Below, one piece after another: positions 36,701-48,989 of a stretch of DNA of 64,000 bases. A model generated the notes under the pieces. It was given only the letters and a program-made list of their open reading frames with translations. It was not told the DNA's origin and did not search any database. Position 1 is the first letter of the stretch, and each line of letters opens with the position of its first letter. A program made the translations under genes and the position numbers. Source of the stretch: Membranipora membranacea (taxonomy: Eukaryota; Bryozoa; Gymnolaemata; Cheilostomatida; Membraniporidae); the NCBI GenBank assembly GCA_914767715.1, contig OU612071.1:6245493-6309492 (forward strand). The letters run 5' to 3'.

Positions 36701-38165
36701 TTACATTAATTGTCATAATTCTGTCAGTCCATGGCTACAGTCTACAGGGAAATGTTTAGAGCGCATGGTTTATGTATTATCATCACATTTACACAGGCCC
36801 TCTTATCTTCAACTGAGCTGGACCAAAAACAGTGCTCAGAAACTTTTTTTGCCCCAAAAATAATAGATTAAACAAATAACATTATTATATTTATTCCCTC
36901 CTATTTCATTGTTTGATGCTCGTTTTAGGAGCAGGGTATTTCAATATAAAGTGATGAACCGAAGGCCATCGAGTGAAGAAGATTTTGGACATATTAATAC
37001 AGGAGCAGTATCCCGCATCACAGCATCATTTACATCATTAACTTAGCAACCAATGACAGGCGACAATCTGGGATATTGAATGATAATAATATAACCATTA
37101 TATGAACACTAGTTTCAATAAATAGACTAAAGTTTTATCAAAGTGATTGGTATTACATTTACAGTGAGGCCATCGCTCAATTGATTTATAGTTAGTGGTT
37201 GGTGATAGGGAAGAGTTATCATGGTAACCAAGATGAAACAATGTTTCTGTCTTCAGATAAAATCGCCATTGTTCTTGGTCTTCATTGTGACAGCCCCTAT
37301 CAGAGCTCTTATCAATCTTTCTGCCCATTGATTGTTATCTAATAGTGAAAGTATACTTGTTCCCATTAGTCATCGCCTCATGGAGTGTACCATCTAAATT
37401 CAAATGATGACGATGGCGATTAGGGCATTTAAATCGAGAAAGCGCAACTGATAATCTGAAGCCTTGATCAATTCCTAGCAACCAGCTTTGTGGCAATGAC
37501 GGCATATCAGCCTGAACCCAGCACTATTTTCATCATTGCCACAGATTATGGCAGGGAGTTTTTGGGCATTGGCCACATCCATGACAAACATGACCGGAAG
37601 AATATTGGCTATGATTTTGGTTATGTTTTAGTATAAGAGTTTTATTTCCCTGTATATTAGCTCTTTTGAGTACTTAGAATGAAATGAAATGACAAACGGT
37701 TGTGACAATGGGAGTGACACTGCCTGGGATGAGAACCTTTGTGAGAAAAAAGAAAACTATGTCCTACTGATTGACAATCCCGAGTCTGATGCGTTTCAAG
37801 CACAAGCCTGAAGCCAGACATGAAATCAGTTTAGACATAGAAATTAATACCGAAAGTGATTGACAGTGCCCTGAGAAGCAAATCTCTCATAAACACATGA
37901 ATCGATATGATAATCGGCCTGTCCGTTGCCATAATATCTAAGAATATTTCCAGGCGTCAAAGCACTTAATGATTATATATACAAGGCAACTGAATTCTCA
38001 CCTGCATAGAGAACACTTGACTACCTTGGTGACCTCAGAATCCTTAGTCAAACATTTCACACAGAATATATGTCCAGGATGACACGGTAGCCTCTTCAAC
38101 TCATCGTTCTCATAGCAGAGAGAGCACTCCAGAAATTCTTCTTCTCTTTCAGTAGATTCGGCCAT
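33756..38165 (-). pseudogene. TRIM gene A, 5' half (RING, two B-boxes, coiled coil), severed
   Basis: Five exons with intact splice sites: 38002-38165, 36535-36694, 36075-36264, 35267-35463, 33756-33926, together 882 nt or 294 residues in frame from MAESTEREEEFLECSLC. The RING has all eight ligands (CSLC, PCHPGH, FCVKC, CSLC), which in TRIM proteins supports E3 ubiquitin ligase activity. Exon 2 has B-box 1 (LCCDVC..YCIICKKKFCTTH) and exon 3 B-box 2 (CQTHTD..GCERCHNVYCLTC). Exons 4 and 5 form the coiled coil (KKYAELETELKETRAKFKAE). The donor after exon 5 is GTAATT; the next exon is beyond the transposon, 24 kb away and truncated. A shortened TRIM lacking the propeller could still be made, which is inference. 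Confidence 0.82.
34810..35008. mobile_element. Short fold-back element in intron 4 of TRIM A
   Basis: Arms of about 78 bp: TGGCATGAGTTATTGATGGT to ATTATGATGTCACAG on the left, and CTGTGACATCATAATG to ACCATCAATAATTCATGCCA on the right, with a loop of about 43 bp. The arms are imperfect, so it is an old MITE-like insertion. Confidence 0.75.
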
Positions 38166-38372
38166 TTTAACGTTGAATTATTTAAATCAAAGAGCAGGCT
38201 ACTGTGAAGCGCAAGCCAATATTGTTTGTGACGATCACCTGTCTGCGTTTATAAATGTAGCTAGGCGGTGAAACTATGGCATTCCTCTGAGATAAGCATA
38301 TTGCATAAACCTGATAACACTGCTTGCTCTCTATGTCACAATGCAAACAAAACTGATAATATCCGCTTCAAA

Positions 38373-38400
38373 GTTCACATAAAAGGGGATTTCTCAGCTT
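38373..38400 (-). promoter_or_regulatory. Conserved upstream block of TRIM A with kappa-B-like site
   Basis: CACATAAAAGGGGATTTCTC followed by AGCTTGATG lies about 220 bases before the start codon. The same block precedes TRIM C (63410-63436), and a diverged version precedes TRIM B. GGGGATTTCTC resembles an NF-kappa-B half-palindrome. Function is inferred from conservation only. Confidence 0.45.
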
Positions 38401-38567
38401 GATGTTGACTGACAATGAAATTAGCAAGGTTAGGTCCTATTTTATGATCTTTCCATTATGTTTTCAGTCTGAATAGGTTGTACTGTGGTCATGACAGGTT
38501 GCTCATCAATCCAATCAGAAAGGGCACCCCTATTTTACCCTCTACTGATCATGTATTGAGCTACCCT

Positions 38568-38990
38568 TTCCTATTGAGGTAGTGGGCAACTCAATGCTAA
38601 AGGTGTTACTCATTTTTACTCAAATTGGTCCAGCTTATTTGTTTTGGATCAATTTTTATAAATATTATTCTTGCTGGGGAGGAAATCCGATCAATTTAAA
38701 ATACAAAAATGTACAAACCATTTCAGGGTAAGCTAAGCTTTCACGTTTTAAATGATAAATTCCAGAAGTTCGAATGTAGATAGTGATACATCAAAGAGCA
38801 TTGCACAGATGTTGCAATTCGTTGGCTTCGATGGTTGAATTTTCCTGAAAAAGTTTGTCCGTTTTTGTATTCAATCTAATAGGATTCATATCAAGGAGTT
38901 TTGATTCAATTAAATAAGCTGGATCAATTAGAGTAAATAAACTTGACAGCTTTTGTATGGAGTTGCCCATTACCTCAACAGGAAGGGATA
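38568..38990. repeat. Inverted pair of a dispersed repeat between TRIM A and TRIM B
   Basis: The left copy (38568-38665) reads TTGAGGTAGTGGGCAACTC and GGTCCAGCTTATTTG. The right copy (38890-38990, minus strand) reads TTGAGGTAATGGGCAACTCC and GATCCAGCTTATTT. Related copies lie at 42048 and 46659. The minus-strand copy contains a 68-codon open frame (MELSLPVEVMGNS...), so the family may derive from a coding exon. Confidence 0.6.
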
Positions 38991-39283
38991 ACTCCATACA
39001 AACTAAACATGATCAACATCGAGTAAAATACAGGTGTTGTTATGTTTGGGTGTTGCCCTCACGGGTGGAGTCACCAACTCGGGCAGCCTAAATTCAACTC
39101 TTTCACAGATGTTTGATGTTCAAAATTGTGTTATATTTTGTCACATAAACCATTATCAAGTTATCTACTCCTTTATTATTTACTTTGTAGGCCAGTTTGA
39201 TGAACTAGCTGTCATGTTTATGGTGCAACCCACTAAGATCATAAATAAGGTCATAAAATAATTCCATAATCATTTGCGTCATT

Positions 39284-39312
39284 GAGCTGCGAAATCCTCT
39301 TTTATGTGAACC
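39284..39312 (+). promoter_or_regulatory. Conserved upstream block of TRIM B, degenerate kappa-B-like site
   Basis: In the orientation that matches the A and C blocks this reads TTCACATAAAAGAGGATTTC. The G-run is broken (GAGGATTTCG). It ends about 80 bases before the ATG of B. Relative to the gene, the block is inverted compared with A and C only because B is on the opposite strand and read through its reverse complement here; exact orientation relative to the start should be treated cautiously. Confidence 0.35.
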
Positions 39313-42047
39313 TTGAAGCCGTTATTGTAACATACAACATTTGCTTGCGCTTAAAATTATCCCGCAGTTGGGTTTTAACAAGTAAACATCAAAATGGCCG
39401 AGTCTACTGAAAGAGAAGAAGAATTTCTAGAGTGCTCTCTTTGCTTTGAGAACAATGAGCTGAAGAGGCTACCACGTCATCCTGGAAACATATTCTGTGT
39501 GAAATTTTTGACTAAGGAATCTGAGGTCACCAAGGTAGTCAGGTGTTTTCTATGCAGGTGATAATTCAGTTGCCTTGTATATATTATCATTAAATGCTTT
39601 GACGACTGAAAAAATCATAAAATATTGTGGTAATTTGTGATAGGTTGATGATCATATCGAGTCCTGTATATATTAGAGATTTGCTTCTCAGGGCGACTGT
39701 CAACCTTTTTCAAAATTCGTTTTTAACTCCAAAATTTCATGTCTGGCCGATGCACAAGACTCCCAGCCATAGTTTGCCGAAATAATAACATGTAAATAAT
39801 GATAGTTTCAGACCATAAAGCCATATTTGCCAGAAAACCGGTTGTTATTATTTGATCAAGGCTTTGGATTATAAGTTTAGGTGCGCTCTTCTCGATTTAA
39901 ATTCCCTCCTCGTCATCGTAATCATTTGAGTTAAGATGGTACCACTCCAAGACAAATTGACTAATGGGAAAAATTTCTTGCATTATTAGATAACAAACAA
40001 TTGGCAGAACATTGTTTAGAGCTCTGATCGGGTTGTCACAATGAAGACAAAGAACAATGGCAAATGGATCTGAAGACAGAAACATTGTTTCATCTTGTTT
40101 ACGTTGATAACTGTTCCCTATCACCATTGTTTTGAATAATTCTTACCGACAGCTAACTTCAGATAGATTGTGCGATTGCCTCACTGTGAATATTAGACAC
40201 CCATTATTTTTATAAAACTGTAGTCAATTTATCGAACCTATTGTCTCCTTTGATGGCAATTCCCCATAGATTTTAAAACTTATCTATGCTATTCCCTTAT
40301 TATATTAAATATCCTCATTGTTCCTTGTCCTTGGTCGCGGTAATAAAAAGCTAGGGCATACTTGATTATGACATAACAATATATACACGAATGATATGTT
40401 CACAGTCTTCCATTGTGTTCAGAGACATCGATTGATATGATAACTCATGTCTTTTAAGGACTGTGTTTGATGAGGGAATTGGCTCCCTACCATCTGCTGG
40501 AGACCCGTTAGATAAATTTCTCTGCTGTGATGTCTGTATGAGAAAAGCAGATAAGAGAGAGCTGGCTCAATTTACTGTATAATCTGTAAGAAAAAGTTTT
40601 GTACAGCTCATGACAAGGTAATTGTACTACAACTACCAAAAGTAAGGCAATGTCAAGGTCTTTCCTCAAAGTACCATACGACCTGGCATCAGCTCTTTTA
40701 CGCAACCCAGCCAATCAGAGCCAACACCTTGGCTACTTTAAGTATAAGATCATCCCAATTTGCTATTTATGCCTACAAATGTAGAAAGATATTCAAATAA
40801 CAATCAGAACACTAATTTGATAGTCATGATTGAGCTCTGTGACTTTTTTCATTGATTTTGACAGTGAATTTAAATTTGTTAAAGCTGAGTTTTCCTTATA
40901 TAAAACTGTCATGTTTACCTAGAGCCACAATGATTCCCTGGATGATCATGCCCGGATGAGAATGGATGAGTATAAGAAAGAGTTCAGACGACTGGAGACC
41001 AGATACTGTCAGACTCACACAGATGAGCGGTACAGTGTAGGCTGTGAGATATGTCACTATGTCTATTGTGTCACATGTCATCTTGTACAGGGGATCGGCT
41101 CGTGTACTGATGGTTTGTTTCTCTTAGTGGCAATCAACCATTAGACATCAGCTTATCAAAAGCTATTCAAGGAACATGATCATAAAGAATCAATTTTTAT
41201 CCAAAGTTATGCTGGTCTTAAATATCACCAGCAACACTTAAATAGGGGCAGATAACCCTTGTACCAAGGAATATTTTGGGATAGGGACTCATGTATATGG
41301 TTACATCTCTTAAAAGAGAAAACAACAGAAAGGTAATTCGGAAGCAATGCTTCGCTCAGACTTACAACACAAGTTTGACAGTTAAATAATGCACCTTAAC
41401 TTTTTTAGGTTCAGCCCATAAACTTTTTCCACTTGACACTCTGGTCGCAGAACTGATAGAAAAAGCTAACGAGATGAAACTGTGGGTTTATGAGAAAGAG
41501 GAGCACCTACTAGGAATGTCTAAACAGCTGAAAGCTGCAATATCTGACTGGGAAACAGATGCAATGAAGAAACAACTGCTGAAGCGAGGGACAAACAGGT
41601 ACAACTTATCAGACAGAACATTTTATATTTGGCTGTGCAAAGGAATGACCAGGCGCAAAAGAACATACAGTGGTTGACAGTGGTTAAAAGCTTGACAAGC
41701 TCCAATCAGATACTAAAACTCAATAGAAATATTCTTTCGTATCATGCCTTCCAGATTGAAGAGATCATGAAGACATATGCAGAGCTCGAGAATAAATTGA
41801 AAGATATGAGAGCCAAATTTAAAGCTGAGGTGACAACTTTTCTAGATGATGATGTTGGAGTTATGTTGGACAAGATAAACAGACAGACCTTAAGGATTGA
41901 GTCTCGACTCTTCACATATCAACAGGTAAACAACTTCACCTAATTTTCACAAGAATGTCGCATATTCGACCTACTTGGGGCCGAATACCCGAGCAGAACA
42001 GACACCACTATTTTATTCATTTTGCTCATGTTTATTTTGTATGGAGT

Positions 42048-42215
42048 TAACTTCTTCCTGTTGAAGAAGAAGGCAACTCCATACAAAAAGTGTTTTGTTT
42101 ACCTAATCAAATTTATCCACAACATTGTTCTTTAGAATTTTGTTACAAGTAGGTATCAATTCAATTTACTAATGACTCATAGTTGAGATGCCTTTTCGAC
42201 ATTAAAATCAATTTA
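42048..42215 (+). repeat. Copy of the TATGGAGTT hairpin repeat family
   Basis: GTATGGAGTTAACTTCTTCC forms a hairpin with GAAGAAGGCAACTCCATAC, and is followed by GACTCATAGTTGAGATGCC. The copy at 46659-46820 has the same order of features. Confidence 0.55.
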
Positions 42216-42319
42216 TATTCTTGAATAACAAACTGAGTTAGATACCAGATACCAGTTTTTATATGCACCGGGGTTCATCACTGTGGGTGAGCATGGCCAA
42301 AAAACCGGAGGTTGCATTT

Positions 42320-42605
42320 GCCCATCCTCTCGAAAAACGGCGAATGGATTTAGATTTTTCGTCTGATAAAAAGGTTTAATTATACACATTATTTATATGA
42401 TAGCGATTGAACCCTCCAAAAAAGCGGAGATTGGATTTAGATTTCTTGTCTGATAAAAAGGTTTAATTATACACATTATTTATATGATAGCGATTGAACC
42501 CTCCAAAAAAGCGGAGATTGGAATTTAATTTTTGTCTGATAAAAAGGTTTAATTATACACATTATTTATATACTTGCGATTGAACCTCCCAAAAAGGCGG
42601 AGATG
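42320..42605 (+). repeat. Three-copy tandem repeat in intron 5 of TRIM B
   Basis: A unit of roughly 85-95 bp with GTCTGATAAAAAGGTTTAAT, TACACATTATTTATAT and GCGATTGAACC repeats three times, with a partial first copy. Confidence 0.8.
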
Positions 42606-42946
42606 GGGTGTCTGATAGCTGACAGTAATTTAATTACGCCTAATACATAACAGATTTCACCAAAAGATAAAACTGAGATTTGTCTCTGATTTGAAGTGGT
42701 TGACGCCGTCTGGTATCACTTGCTCCCATCTTCTTGGTTTTATTCTCTCTATTCGAAATCTCCTGAGCTGTGAGAACTTGAGATCTAACAGCTTCTGCCC
42801 TCCCTTTTTATTGACTCTCTTGAGTCATCCGAGAAAGCTGTGAGGTTATCTCACAAGAATACAACTTTCGATGCATCAGCCATGTGAATAATATGTGCAA
42901 CTGCACTCTAAGATTCTGACCTAGTCATGTATTATGACTCTGTTGA

Positions 42947-43005
42947 TAGGTAGCCTGTATTGACAAGCTCCCACTGAACAAAGCTTGTCAAGACAGGCTA
43001 GTTGA
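42947..43005. repeat. Hairpin in intron 5 of TRIM B
   Basis: TAGCCTGTATTGACAAGCT is followed after about 12 bases by AGCTTGTCAAGACAGGCTA. Confidence 0.7.
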
Positions 43006-43896
43006 TAGGTTGCTACGCGTTTAAATAATTATAATTGTTTGTCTTCTTTGACTCATAAGTACTGCACTTCGGTAGATGGATCCATATCAACCAGTCATTG
43101 CTTGCTCATGTCCAATTTTTGTCCTGTCCAGGTTGATGTGACTGCTAGGTACAATGAGACGGAGGTCTTGATACATCAACTTATCAAGATGAAGATTCCT
43201 GTATTCAAAGAATCAACCAATCATGTGCAAGTTTCCAAAAAAGGTACGCATCGTTCTTCTCCGCTCTGTTGGTCTGGTTTTGTTTAACTAATACTTCGTA
43301 ACTTAGTACATCAGAATACATAATGAATAATTACTTACTCAATATTAACCCCCATATGATTGATTTTTGTTATCCCAAAATTGCATTTATATCTACTGTT
43401 TTATTAGAGTGTGGAGAAATTCAGCCTTCAATGGAGTTGGCAGTTGCAAAAGACGGCCTCCTGACTCAGCCCTCACCGCAGCAACCCCACCCACCCAGCA
43501 CCTTAAAATTAATAAAAATGGTTAAACTCACTAGTGGGCAGCGCCCCCTGTCTGTGACTGCCCACGGATATAACACTTACATAGGCCTTTATGGAGGTCA
43601 ACTTTGCAAGTTTGTTGGGGAATCAGATGAGCAGAAACTCCTGTGTAGTCCTGGAGGTCAAGTGTTAAGTGTTCAAGTTTACAATAATGATCTGTATGTT
43701 TGAGCAGGGAATGTGTTGAAATTTTTCGAACAATCAGGTCTACTACAACGATCATGGAATATACCTGCTGGCAGTGGAAATGATTGTATAAGAGTTTTGG
43801 ATGACAAGGTCGCTGTACCTAATGGGACCCAACAATCATTGGTTGTGTATTCACTTACAGGGCAGGTAGTAAAAAACATCCAATGTCCGGATCATA

Positions 43897-44857
43897 GAGT
43901 TATTATATACTCTAGAGTGGACAATGCAGTGCTAAAAACTTCCTACTTAATTATTGCGAAATCCATGACACAACGCAATCTGGTTGTGCATGGCTAGTGC
44001 CTGTATCATAATTATAACTTTTCATTGAGAATATACGTATTGAGTATGGAAATTTTGATTTTTAGAGCGCTTAGAGCCATTTTATCGGAAATGTTTTATG
44101 TGACACTATGTGGATCACTTGCAGGTATTCTAACTTTCAATTCTATGACGCAACAAAATCTGGTTGTGCGTGGATAGTGCATGAATCATTGACTTTATCA
44201 TTGAAAATATTAGAATTTGACATACAGATTTAGTTTATGGAGCACTTATAGCCATTTTTTTCAGAGAATCTCACATGCAACATCATTTACATCACCTGCA
44301 GGTATTTTCTCTTCCAGTCAGTAGAAAACAGCTGCTAGCCCTGTCATGGCAATTTAAGCTCATGTGTTTGCGGTTTATATTTGGCTTATTTTAATGGGAG
44401 AATAAGAAATTTTTTTATACTGACTGGAAGATAAAATACATGCAGGTGATGTAAATGGTGCTACATGTGAGATTCTCTGAAAAAAATGGCTATAAGTGTT
44501 CCATAAACTAAATTTGTATGTCAAAATCTAATATTTTCAATGATAAAGTCAATGATTCATGCACTATCCACGCACAACCAGATTTTGTTGCGTCATAGAA
44601 TTGAAAGTGAGAATACCTGCAAGTGATCCACATACTGTCACATAAAAAGATTTCAGAGAAAATGGCTCTAAGCGCTCTAAAAATCTAAATTTCCACACTT
44701 AAAACGTATATTCTCAATGATAAGTTATATGATACAGGCACTAGCCATGCACAACCAGATTACGTTGTGTCATGGATTTCGCAATAATTAAGTAGGGCAA
44801 AAGCTGATGCTACTTTTGTACACATTGTCCACTCTAGAGTATATAATAACTTTATGG
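43897..44857. mobile_element. Fold-back transposon inserted in exon 7 of TRIM B
   Basis: Nearly the whole element is an inverted repeat: left arm about 43898-44323, loop about 95 bp, right arm about 44418-44851, with termini AGTTATTATATACTCTAGAG and the reverse complement. Each arm holds two diverged direct copies of a 200-240 bp unit (CAATCTGGTTGTGC, GAGCGCTTAGAGCCATT, ACTTGCAGGTATT). Flanks TCCGGATCATA (43886) and TCCAGATACATA (44858) may be a decayed target duplication. It splits the propeller coding frame. There is no coding capacity, so it is non-autonomous. Confidence 0.85.
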
Positions 44858-45733
44858 TCCAGATACATAAAATAGCCTTAAATCAATGGCTGTGTGTGGG
44901 GATAAATCAGTGATTGCAAGTGATAATGGCACTAGCAGTGTGTTTAGGGTAAATATAGAAAGTGGTAAGGTGCTGTGGACATCAAAGAAAATTTCATACC
45001 CAGAAGGAGTTGTCTGCTACAAGAACCGATAAGTTGTTGTCTCTAACTGCACCAGCACTCCGATATGGACACTGGATACTGACTCAGGTGAGCGCACTTC
45101 AAACACTGCATACATCTAACAACTTAGGAGTTATTATCTCAAAATAGCAATTTTGTATTCTATTGCATTCTCTCACGCTGTCTCAGCAATTCTAACATAT
45201 CCTTCTACCGTAGGTGAGCTTCTGGGCAAGATGATTGGAGGTGCTTACTGGCACTATGACCTTCATGTTGATGGTGATTTACTCATGGTGCCAAAATGAA
45301 GTGGGTGCTCAATAGAGTATTGTAAGCTGGATGTTGAGCAATTGGTTTATTTCTGGAGCATCAGTGATTTAAATATATGGACACTCAATGAACACAGAGA
45401 GATCAAAATTCGGTATTCACTGTTTCTACTGGCATGGAAGATTGGGACCTTTGCTATAGAACCTTTGCAAGTACAGGCACTGTGAGCCTATTAACATAAC
45501 AGGTTTACATAAAATTCCAGTAGTTTATTTCACTATACCAAATAGTGAACACTCTTGTATCATGAAAGGTCAGAGAAGTACAGCTCAGCAAAGTCAGCAG
45601 GAGGCAATGTTTTCAAAAAATTTTACCAAATTTTACATCCTATTATTGTGAAGATTATTATTCTCCTTACTCAAAAGATTGTCAGTATCGTTGAACTTAG
45701 TCTGAACTCCCAATATATCTAATTTAATCATAT

Positions 45734-45739
45734 AATAAA
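45734..45739 (+). terminator. Polyadenylation signal of TRIM B
   Basis: AATAAAGCATCTATCTTGTA, the same 3' block as downstream of TRIM A and C. Confidence 0.6.
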
Positions 45740-45762
45740 GCATCTATCTTGTAATTTAAAAT

Positions 45763-48035
45763 AAATCCTTATAACTTATAGTTTGGTTAGAGGAAATAAA
45801 TTGCTGCTAGTGATATGTTTAAGAGCGATCGCTATTGCATGCACCTTATTTTTCAAAGGAATCCAAATTTAACTTTACAAGTATCTGTACAAATTGGATG
45901 AACAGCCATTATTTAGAGAACATTATTCCGTCTCTGGAATTCGAGGGCCTCCCTCTAAGACATACACCTTTAGTTAGCCTTCTACTATTGGCTCCATTAC
46001 AAATATACTACATTTTTGCTTGCGATAAATCATAATGTTATAACATAAAAGCCTCACAGAGAAAGCCTGGTAGCGAAGCCACTTATAGCCATGTTATCTC
46101 AAAGAAGTTTAGGTTTTAACGGTGTCCATTGTCTTGGAAAAAAAGATATATATAAGAAGTGACATGCCAGTCTCTCTCAAACAGAGAAATGACCTTATTG
46201 TCCTCTTAAGATATCTTGGAAGCATTGTCACCATGTTGAAACCTGGGCCAAATCAACTAACAGAGTTTGTAAATATTAACAAAATACAAAAAATTGACAT
46301 GACTATTTTATCCCTAGTTCACGCTTTTGTTGTACAATAATAACTGCACTGAGCTCTCAACCCACATAGTCATAGGAAACATAATTCGTGGCAAGGAAGA
46401 AAATACCCATGGGTACCAGCAACAAAAACACAGGTGGATATCGAAATCGATGATAATATGGTACAAAAGCCCATAAGAATGATTTTTTTGGGAAAATAGG
46501 CATGATGCTAAGCCTATGACCAATATCAATAAAACAAACCCAAACAAACATGATAGGATGAGATTTGGTATTTGTTTGTCTCATTTACTTAGAGGCTCAG
46601 AGACTCACGCAAGCAGAATAAGCACCTGTCCCTTATTCTTTGATAATGTTTAGTTTGTGTGGAGTTTCCCCTTGCTGTTGAGAAAGGGGGCAACTCCATT
46701 CTTGAATTTGTTCAGCTCATTTGTTTTTCACTCAGATTCGGTAGGTTAAAGTGTTTTACCAGTGACTCAAAGTTGAGGTGCCTTTTGGGCATTATAATCA
46801 GCTATTGTTTTTGAGGAATAAATTAAATTTAAACAGTCATCGTGCAAAACAAAAGCATGCTTTATCATATCATTAGAGTATCCAATACAGCGAAAAGATG
46901 ATATAGAATATATGAGAATAGATATAAGCAAAAGAGAATAGGGTCTAATATACTCTTGAGGGCTCTCCGTAGAGAACTCCCTTCCTTGATTACCGCCTGC
47001 TTTTTCATGTAGTGGCTGCTTACAATTTTCAGTGATTAAGGCTGAGTGTTTTACAAAAATCAAAGAGTGTCATCGAATCAGAAAATTTCAATGTGTAGAT
47101 TTTAAAACATTTTGAACATTATTGAACTTCAGATGCAGAAGACAATGACTGGGTTCTAGATTCATGACTTTGAGGCTAGGCTCAATAAAACCATTTGTTT
47201 TGCTCTTTGCTCACGATAGACATCAGGCTTGTAGCTGTTAGCAAAACAGATTAAAAGGTTTATGGGTAAAAACATATTGCAGAGTCTTTCAAAATCTTCT
47301 TGTTTCAGTGGCAGTTGCAGGGTCACTTAATTGCTAACTTTATGTGGTTTGTACCTTGCATATGACCATTTTTATATCCTACCCAGGTGAATATCAACAT
47401 TCCGACTCTTATGCTGCTTTGATTTGTCAATTCGACCCTCAAAGATAATGCGTAAGAAAAGGTCAGTCAACAAAGCCCAATCCATTATATAATAAAACCT
47501 TCGTCTGAGATCAGAAAGCAAAAAGCACCTAACCTCAAAATTCAGTACTCGCAATCTTTATCTCTCAGTTTTCCTTTGTCCCATTGTGGATTCAAATCTG
47601 TATCCGTTTTTTTATGACTCTGTTTAATTTCGATGTGGTCATTTTAAAGGCACGTTTTTATGGAAACTTCCCCATGCCTAAAACAGATTCATTCTAGCCC
47701 TATGAATATTTGGATTACTAATTGAGCTGGCCATTGGCACCACTGTTGGTTGAAAAATGTTTCTTCGGTTGTTGGAAAGATCTTTCTGCTGTGTTTGCGA
47801 TTGTTTATGACAAAAGTCAATGGGAGATAGATCTGTTTACAAGTAAACGACAATTAAAACCATTGTAGGTATCTAGGCTGTGTAAAATCAACGTCAATCT
47901 CCTATACTATCTGAAAGAGCTATTAGACTGTTGTGTGAGTTTTTTTTGGTTCAAAAGAAACACTGTACATCTATGCACACAACCAATTGTTCTAAGAATT
48001 TGAAGCTTTATCTGACTATCAGGTTTATTGTCATG
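45763..48035. other. Intergenic; one repeat copy, no gene recognised
   Basis: Contains a copy of the hairpin repeat at 46659-46820 (GTGGAGTTTCCCC ... GGGGGCAACTCCA). The remaining open frames lack domains or splice support. Confidence 0.5.
46659..46820 (+). repeat. Copy of the TATGGAGTT hairpin repeat family
   Basis: Hairpin TGGAGTTTCCCCTTGC ... GGGGGCAACTCCA, then GACTCAAAGTTGAGGTGCC, parallel to the copy at 42048. Confidence 0.55.
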
Positions 48036-48072
48036 GTAGTTTTCAGTTTTCTGTACCAGAGTATCCTATACA

Positions 48073-48850
48073 TTGCCTGACTGCCAGGATAATGTAGCCT
48101 CAGATTTGGATTATGTGTATGCTGATGACTGTGATTTCAGTGATGAGACGATACCCTCTATGTGCTGCATTGCATTGAGACCTGAGGCCAAACGCTGCAG
48201 TGGGAAGATTATTGTGCCACAACATATATCAGACTGGGGACGGAGATTCTGCAAGACTCATGAGTATTTACAAATATTAGAATTGTTGCAACCTACCGGA
48301 TCGGGTAGATACATCAGCAGAAGCGTTGATGCTGACCAATGAAAGAGTTTTTATTATTGAACATAACTGAGCTGGGATCTCTGAATATCTCAGATGCAGC
48401 CTCAAACTCAAACTTGTTTTTGTTCACCTATAATACCTAGGTTATTATAGACCTCTATGCAATAACTTGAGAAATGAAATTAAAGTTGTGTTCGCTGTCA
48501 AAGCATTTTTATACGTCTAGTGAGTCGTCGGTTATGGGTGATGACCTTTGCGTGTGATATTGCCATACATTGAAATGAAGCGATACAGAAATTTTTAGTC
48601 TGACCTCAATATATTTTCAGTTCGCTTTGAGGTTGGTATGTTTGGTGAGACTGTCGTCATACCAGTAACCAATTGTGATGAGTTCAACCTACAAGGAAAG
48701 GTCGGACAATGTTCATTTACGTTACACAGGTTTGACCTTGACACATGTAGTTGCAGTGTTTCCTCCACAACCATATGCACTGTATGATCATGAGAGTACA
48801 GAGGACAGCTTGTTGCGTGTTTGTCTTTCATATTTTTTTGAGAAGACATT
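48073..48850 (+). other. Unknown coding-like segment, copy 1 of a duplication
   Basis: An open frame from 48073 to 48342 encodes a cysteine-containing peptide (DDCDFSDETIPSMCCIALR, AKRCSGKIIVPQ). After a gap the frame from about 48623 reads RFEVGMFGETVVIPVTNCDE and LHRFDLDTCSCS. A diverged copy lies at 51087-51590. I do not recognise the family. The second piece looks like a beta-rich cysteine protein exon but ends at a stop. It may be a gene remnant or the coding part of a mobile element. Confidence 0.35.
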
Positions 48851-48989
48851 CATTACAAACATGCTCTCAATACTAGCGGTACAAATTAACTGCAGGACAC
48901 TTTTATGTGCCATTCCAAGCCGAATAAATATTACTAAAAGGTTTTATTTATACTCTTTGCAATTAATAAATTCTTTTAAATAAAACCTT

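Larger units (their letters stand above)
39394..45377 (+). pseudogene. TRIM gene B, decayed copy
   Basis: Eight exons align to TRIM C: 39394-39557, 40459-40617, 40923-41112, 41409-41598, 41755-41925, 43132-43243, 43408-45087 (interrupted by a fold-back element) and 45214-45377. Lesions: in the RING, PCHPGH has become PRHPGN and FCVKC has become FCVKF, removing three zinc ligands. Exon 2 is 159 instead of 160 nt (one base lost near 40569). Exon 4 is 190 instead of 197 nt (a 6-base deletion plus a second single-base loss). There are stops in exon 7 at 43701 (TGG to TGA) and 45030 (TAT to TAA) and in exon 8 at 45297. Splice sites remain mostly GT-AG. It cannot encode a full TRIM. It is head-to-head with gene A, so it arose by inverted duplication. 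Confidence 0.88.

Noticed and set aside
44962-45147. Open frame beginning MVRCCGHQRK, repeated in all TRIM copies
   Set aside because: It is the alternative frame of conserved exon 7; the propeller frame is the one with protein conservation.
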